From assembly GCA_946479895.1 (NCBI GenBank), contig CAMLHT010000253.1:1-5431 (forward strand): a DNA stretch of 5,431 bases, read 5' to 3'. How positions within the stretch are numbered: position 1 is the stretch's first letter; each line of letters opens with the position of its first letter. This document shows, in pieces, positions 4,599 to 5,431 of this stretch. The DNA comes from an uncultured Gemmatimonadota bacterium. Its GTDB lineage: Bacteria > Gemmatimonadota > Gemmatimonadetes > Gemmatimonadales > Gemmatimonadaceae. The translations under genes and the position numbers were made by a program. The notes below the pieces were generated by a model. The model ran no database searches. It saw only the letters and a list, made by a program, of their open reading frames with translations, and had not been told where the DNA came from.

Positions 4599-5147
4599 CT
4601 AGACCGGCGGCTTCTTCGCGGGGGCGGGCTTCTTCGCCGCCGGCTTCGGGGCCGCCTTCGCCGGCGCGGGCGACTTGCCGCGCGGCGTCAGGCCAAGCGA
4701 GAACATCCGCGGAACCTTGCAGCCGGCGACCTCGGCCGGGCGGAACTTCCACTTGGCGACCGCCGTCTTCGCGCTGGTCCCGAGCCACGCGTGCGACGCG
4801 GTGTCGATGGCGAAGGTCTTCATGTCGGCCTTGCCGGCGGTATCGACCAGCACGCGGAACTTGACGGTATACCAGCCGTTCCGGTCCGGGACGCTCCTTG
4901 GCATCTTCCTCGTGTCCACGAGCGGCGGAGCCATCGCGATGGGCGACGCGACCTTCTCGACGTCGAGCATCGGATTGGCGACCGCCCGGCGCATTGCCTC
5001 CCGGCAGTCGCCGCGGGCGATGGGCGCCTCCAGGTTCGTCGCGATGCGGGCCCCGACCATTTCCGGCTCGGGCTGGGTCTCGGGCGACGGTTTCGAGCAG
5101 GCGGCGACGGCCGCGGTCAGGACGAGTACAGGGAGAGCGATGCGCAT
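4599..5147 (-). CDS. Lipoprotein with TonB C-terminal-like domain and Lys/Pro/Ala tail
   Basis: The 182-aa product has a lipoprotein signal, [17 protein letters not shown], with lipobox V14-A15-A16-C17. A short acidic Pro-rich linker follows. The region about 88-153 has the TonB C-terminal pattern: [18 protein letters not shown], then [23 protein letters not shown] and [11 protein letters not shown]48 and C143 might form a disulfide. The tail (about 156-182) is a run of Ala, Lys and Pro. In TonB this kind of segment sits before the domain, as the span across the periplasm; here it comes after. A lipid anchor replaces the inner-membrane helix, so it is unlikely to be a normal energy-transducing TonB. 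The open frame extends 43 codons upstream, but the signal sequence fixes ATG 5147. Role unknown: an envelope protein, perhaps binding outer-membrane partners or peptidoglycan. Confidence 0.8.
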   Translation of the reverse strand: MRIALPVLVLTAAVAACSKPSPETQPEPEMVGARIATNLEAPIARGDCREAMRRAVANPMLDVEKVASPIAMAPPLVDTRKMPRSVPDRNGWYTVKFRVLVDTAGKADMKTFAIDTASHAWLGTSAKTAVAKWKFRPAEVAGCKVPRMFSLGLTPRGKSPAPAKAAPKPAAKKPAPAKKPPV

Positions 5148-5178
5148 TGATTCAGTGAGGGAACGACGACCTGTGTAA

Positions 5179-5204
5179 GACGATCCACCGTCGCCGGTGT
5201 TCCA
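5179..5204 (-). promoter_or_regulatory. Candidate ECF promoter of the lipoprotein gene, TGGAAC-N16-CGTC
   Basis: On the minus strand TGGAAC (5204-5199) is followed by 16 bases and CGTC (5182-5179). Transcription would start near 5172, giving a leader of about 25 nt before ATG 5147. The form matches ECF consensus promoters and the element upstream of the sigma gene (same N16 spacing). No Shine-Dalgarno is seen. The 120-base divergent region 5148-5267 also holds a 6-bp inverted repeat, CGGTGT (5195-5200) / ACACCG (5216-5221), that overlaps the -35. Confidence 0.45.
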
Positions 5205-5267
5205 TTTGTCGTGTGACACCGCGGCCGTACGCCTCGCGTAGGACACAGCATTCCACCGGATTGGAAC

Positions 5268-5431
5268 ATGGATCACAATTTCGCCAGCGTCCTCAAGCTC
5301 GCCCTGGTCAGCGCGACCTTCCTGAGCGCCTTCGCCATCCTGGTGCTAGGCCTTCGCCGGCCGGCCCGGAAGGACGGTCAGCAGACCGACCAGATCGCCG
5401 GGCGGCTCGACCGCATCGAGCAGGCGGTGGA
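5268..5431 (+). CDS. N-terminal part of a small membrane protein with coiled-coil start (partial)
   Basis: This frame begins ATG 5268 and is open to the right edge, with 54 codons visible. It starts MDHNFASVLKLALVSATFLS, giving one membrane helix at about residues 7-28, followed by RRPARK, which suggests the C-terminal part lies in the cytoplasm. From about residue 38 the heptad-like segment QTDQIAGRLDRIEQAV suggests a coiled coil. G/C at third positions supports coding. It diverges from the lipoprotein gene. The only upstream purine element is TTGGAAC next to ATG, so the ribosome binding site is weak. I do not recognise the family, and the end is outside the window. Confidence 0.7.
   Translation, partial: MDHNFASVLKLALVSATFLSAFAILVLGLRRPARKDGQQTDQIAGRLDRIEQAV

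Noticed and set aside
5148..5276. 43-codon N-terminal extension of the lipoprotein
   Set aside because: The lipobox signal begins at ATG 5147, and the extension would cover the divergent promoter region and overlap the plus-strand gene start.
1..5431. tRNA, rRNA, transposase or prophage genes
   Set aside because: No cloverleaf, rRNA-like segment, DDE-type transposase or phage protein was recognised on either strand.

Overview
The window is high-GC bacterial chromosome. It is almost fully coding: seven of the nine genes were evident as long reading frames, one more is a 53-codon gene, and one is cut by the right edge. Eight genes read on the minus strand and one, at the right edge, on the plus strand. 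Lineage cannot be proven from sequence alone. High GC, several genes without Shine-Dalgarno sites, GGAGGAC-type heptamer repeats between genes and a zinc-less anti-sigma protein suggest a soil or sediment member of the Gemmatimonadota or a similar phylum (inference, moderate to low confidence).

Layout, left to right. 1-111 is non-coding and holds a long imperfect hairpin of GGAGGAC heptamers just beyond the tolC-family stop. 112-1419 (-) is a TolC-family outer-membrane efflux protein with a clear signal peptide and Shine-Dalgarno. An intrinsic terminator at 1491-1520 separates it from a tight three-gene operon read right to left: ECF sigma factor (2444-3016), membrane anti-sigma-like protein (2076-2447, ATGA overlap) and membrane-anchored Spy/CpxP/CnrX-like protein (1546-2064, Shine-Dalgarno overlapping the previous stop). 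Next come an HD-domain hydrolase (3159-3758), a small His-rich single-pass membrane protein (3865-4026), a cyclophilin peptidyl-prolyl isomerase (4097-4558) and a TonB-C-domain lipoprotein (4599-5147). Diverging from the lipoprotein is a membrane protein cut by the right edge (5268 to end).

How the genes may work together. Sigma factor, membrane anti-sigma, periplasmic LTxxQ protein and TolC-like exit duct are the same kinds of part as in the CnrH/CnrY/CnrX plus CnrC metal-efflux system. They suggest an envelope-stress or toxic-ion circuit that senses in the periplasm and drives export. Two candidate ECF promoters of matching form, TGRAAC-N16-CGWY, lie upstream of the sigma gene and upstream of the lipoprotein gene. 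This suggests the sigma factor controls itself and the lipoprotein, and that the lipoprotein and perhaps the cyclophilin belong to one envelope-maintenance regulon. The regulon is inference. The gene families are well supported by motifs.
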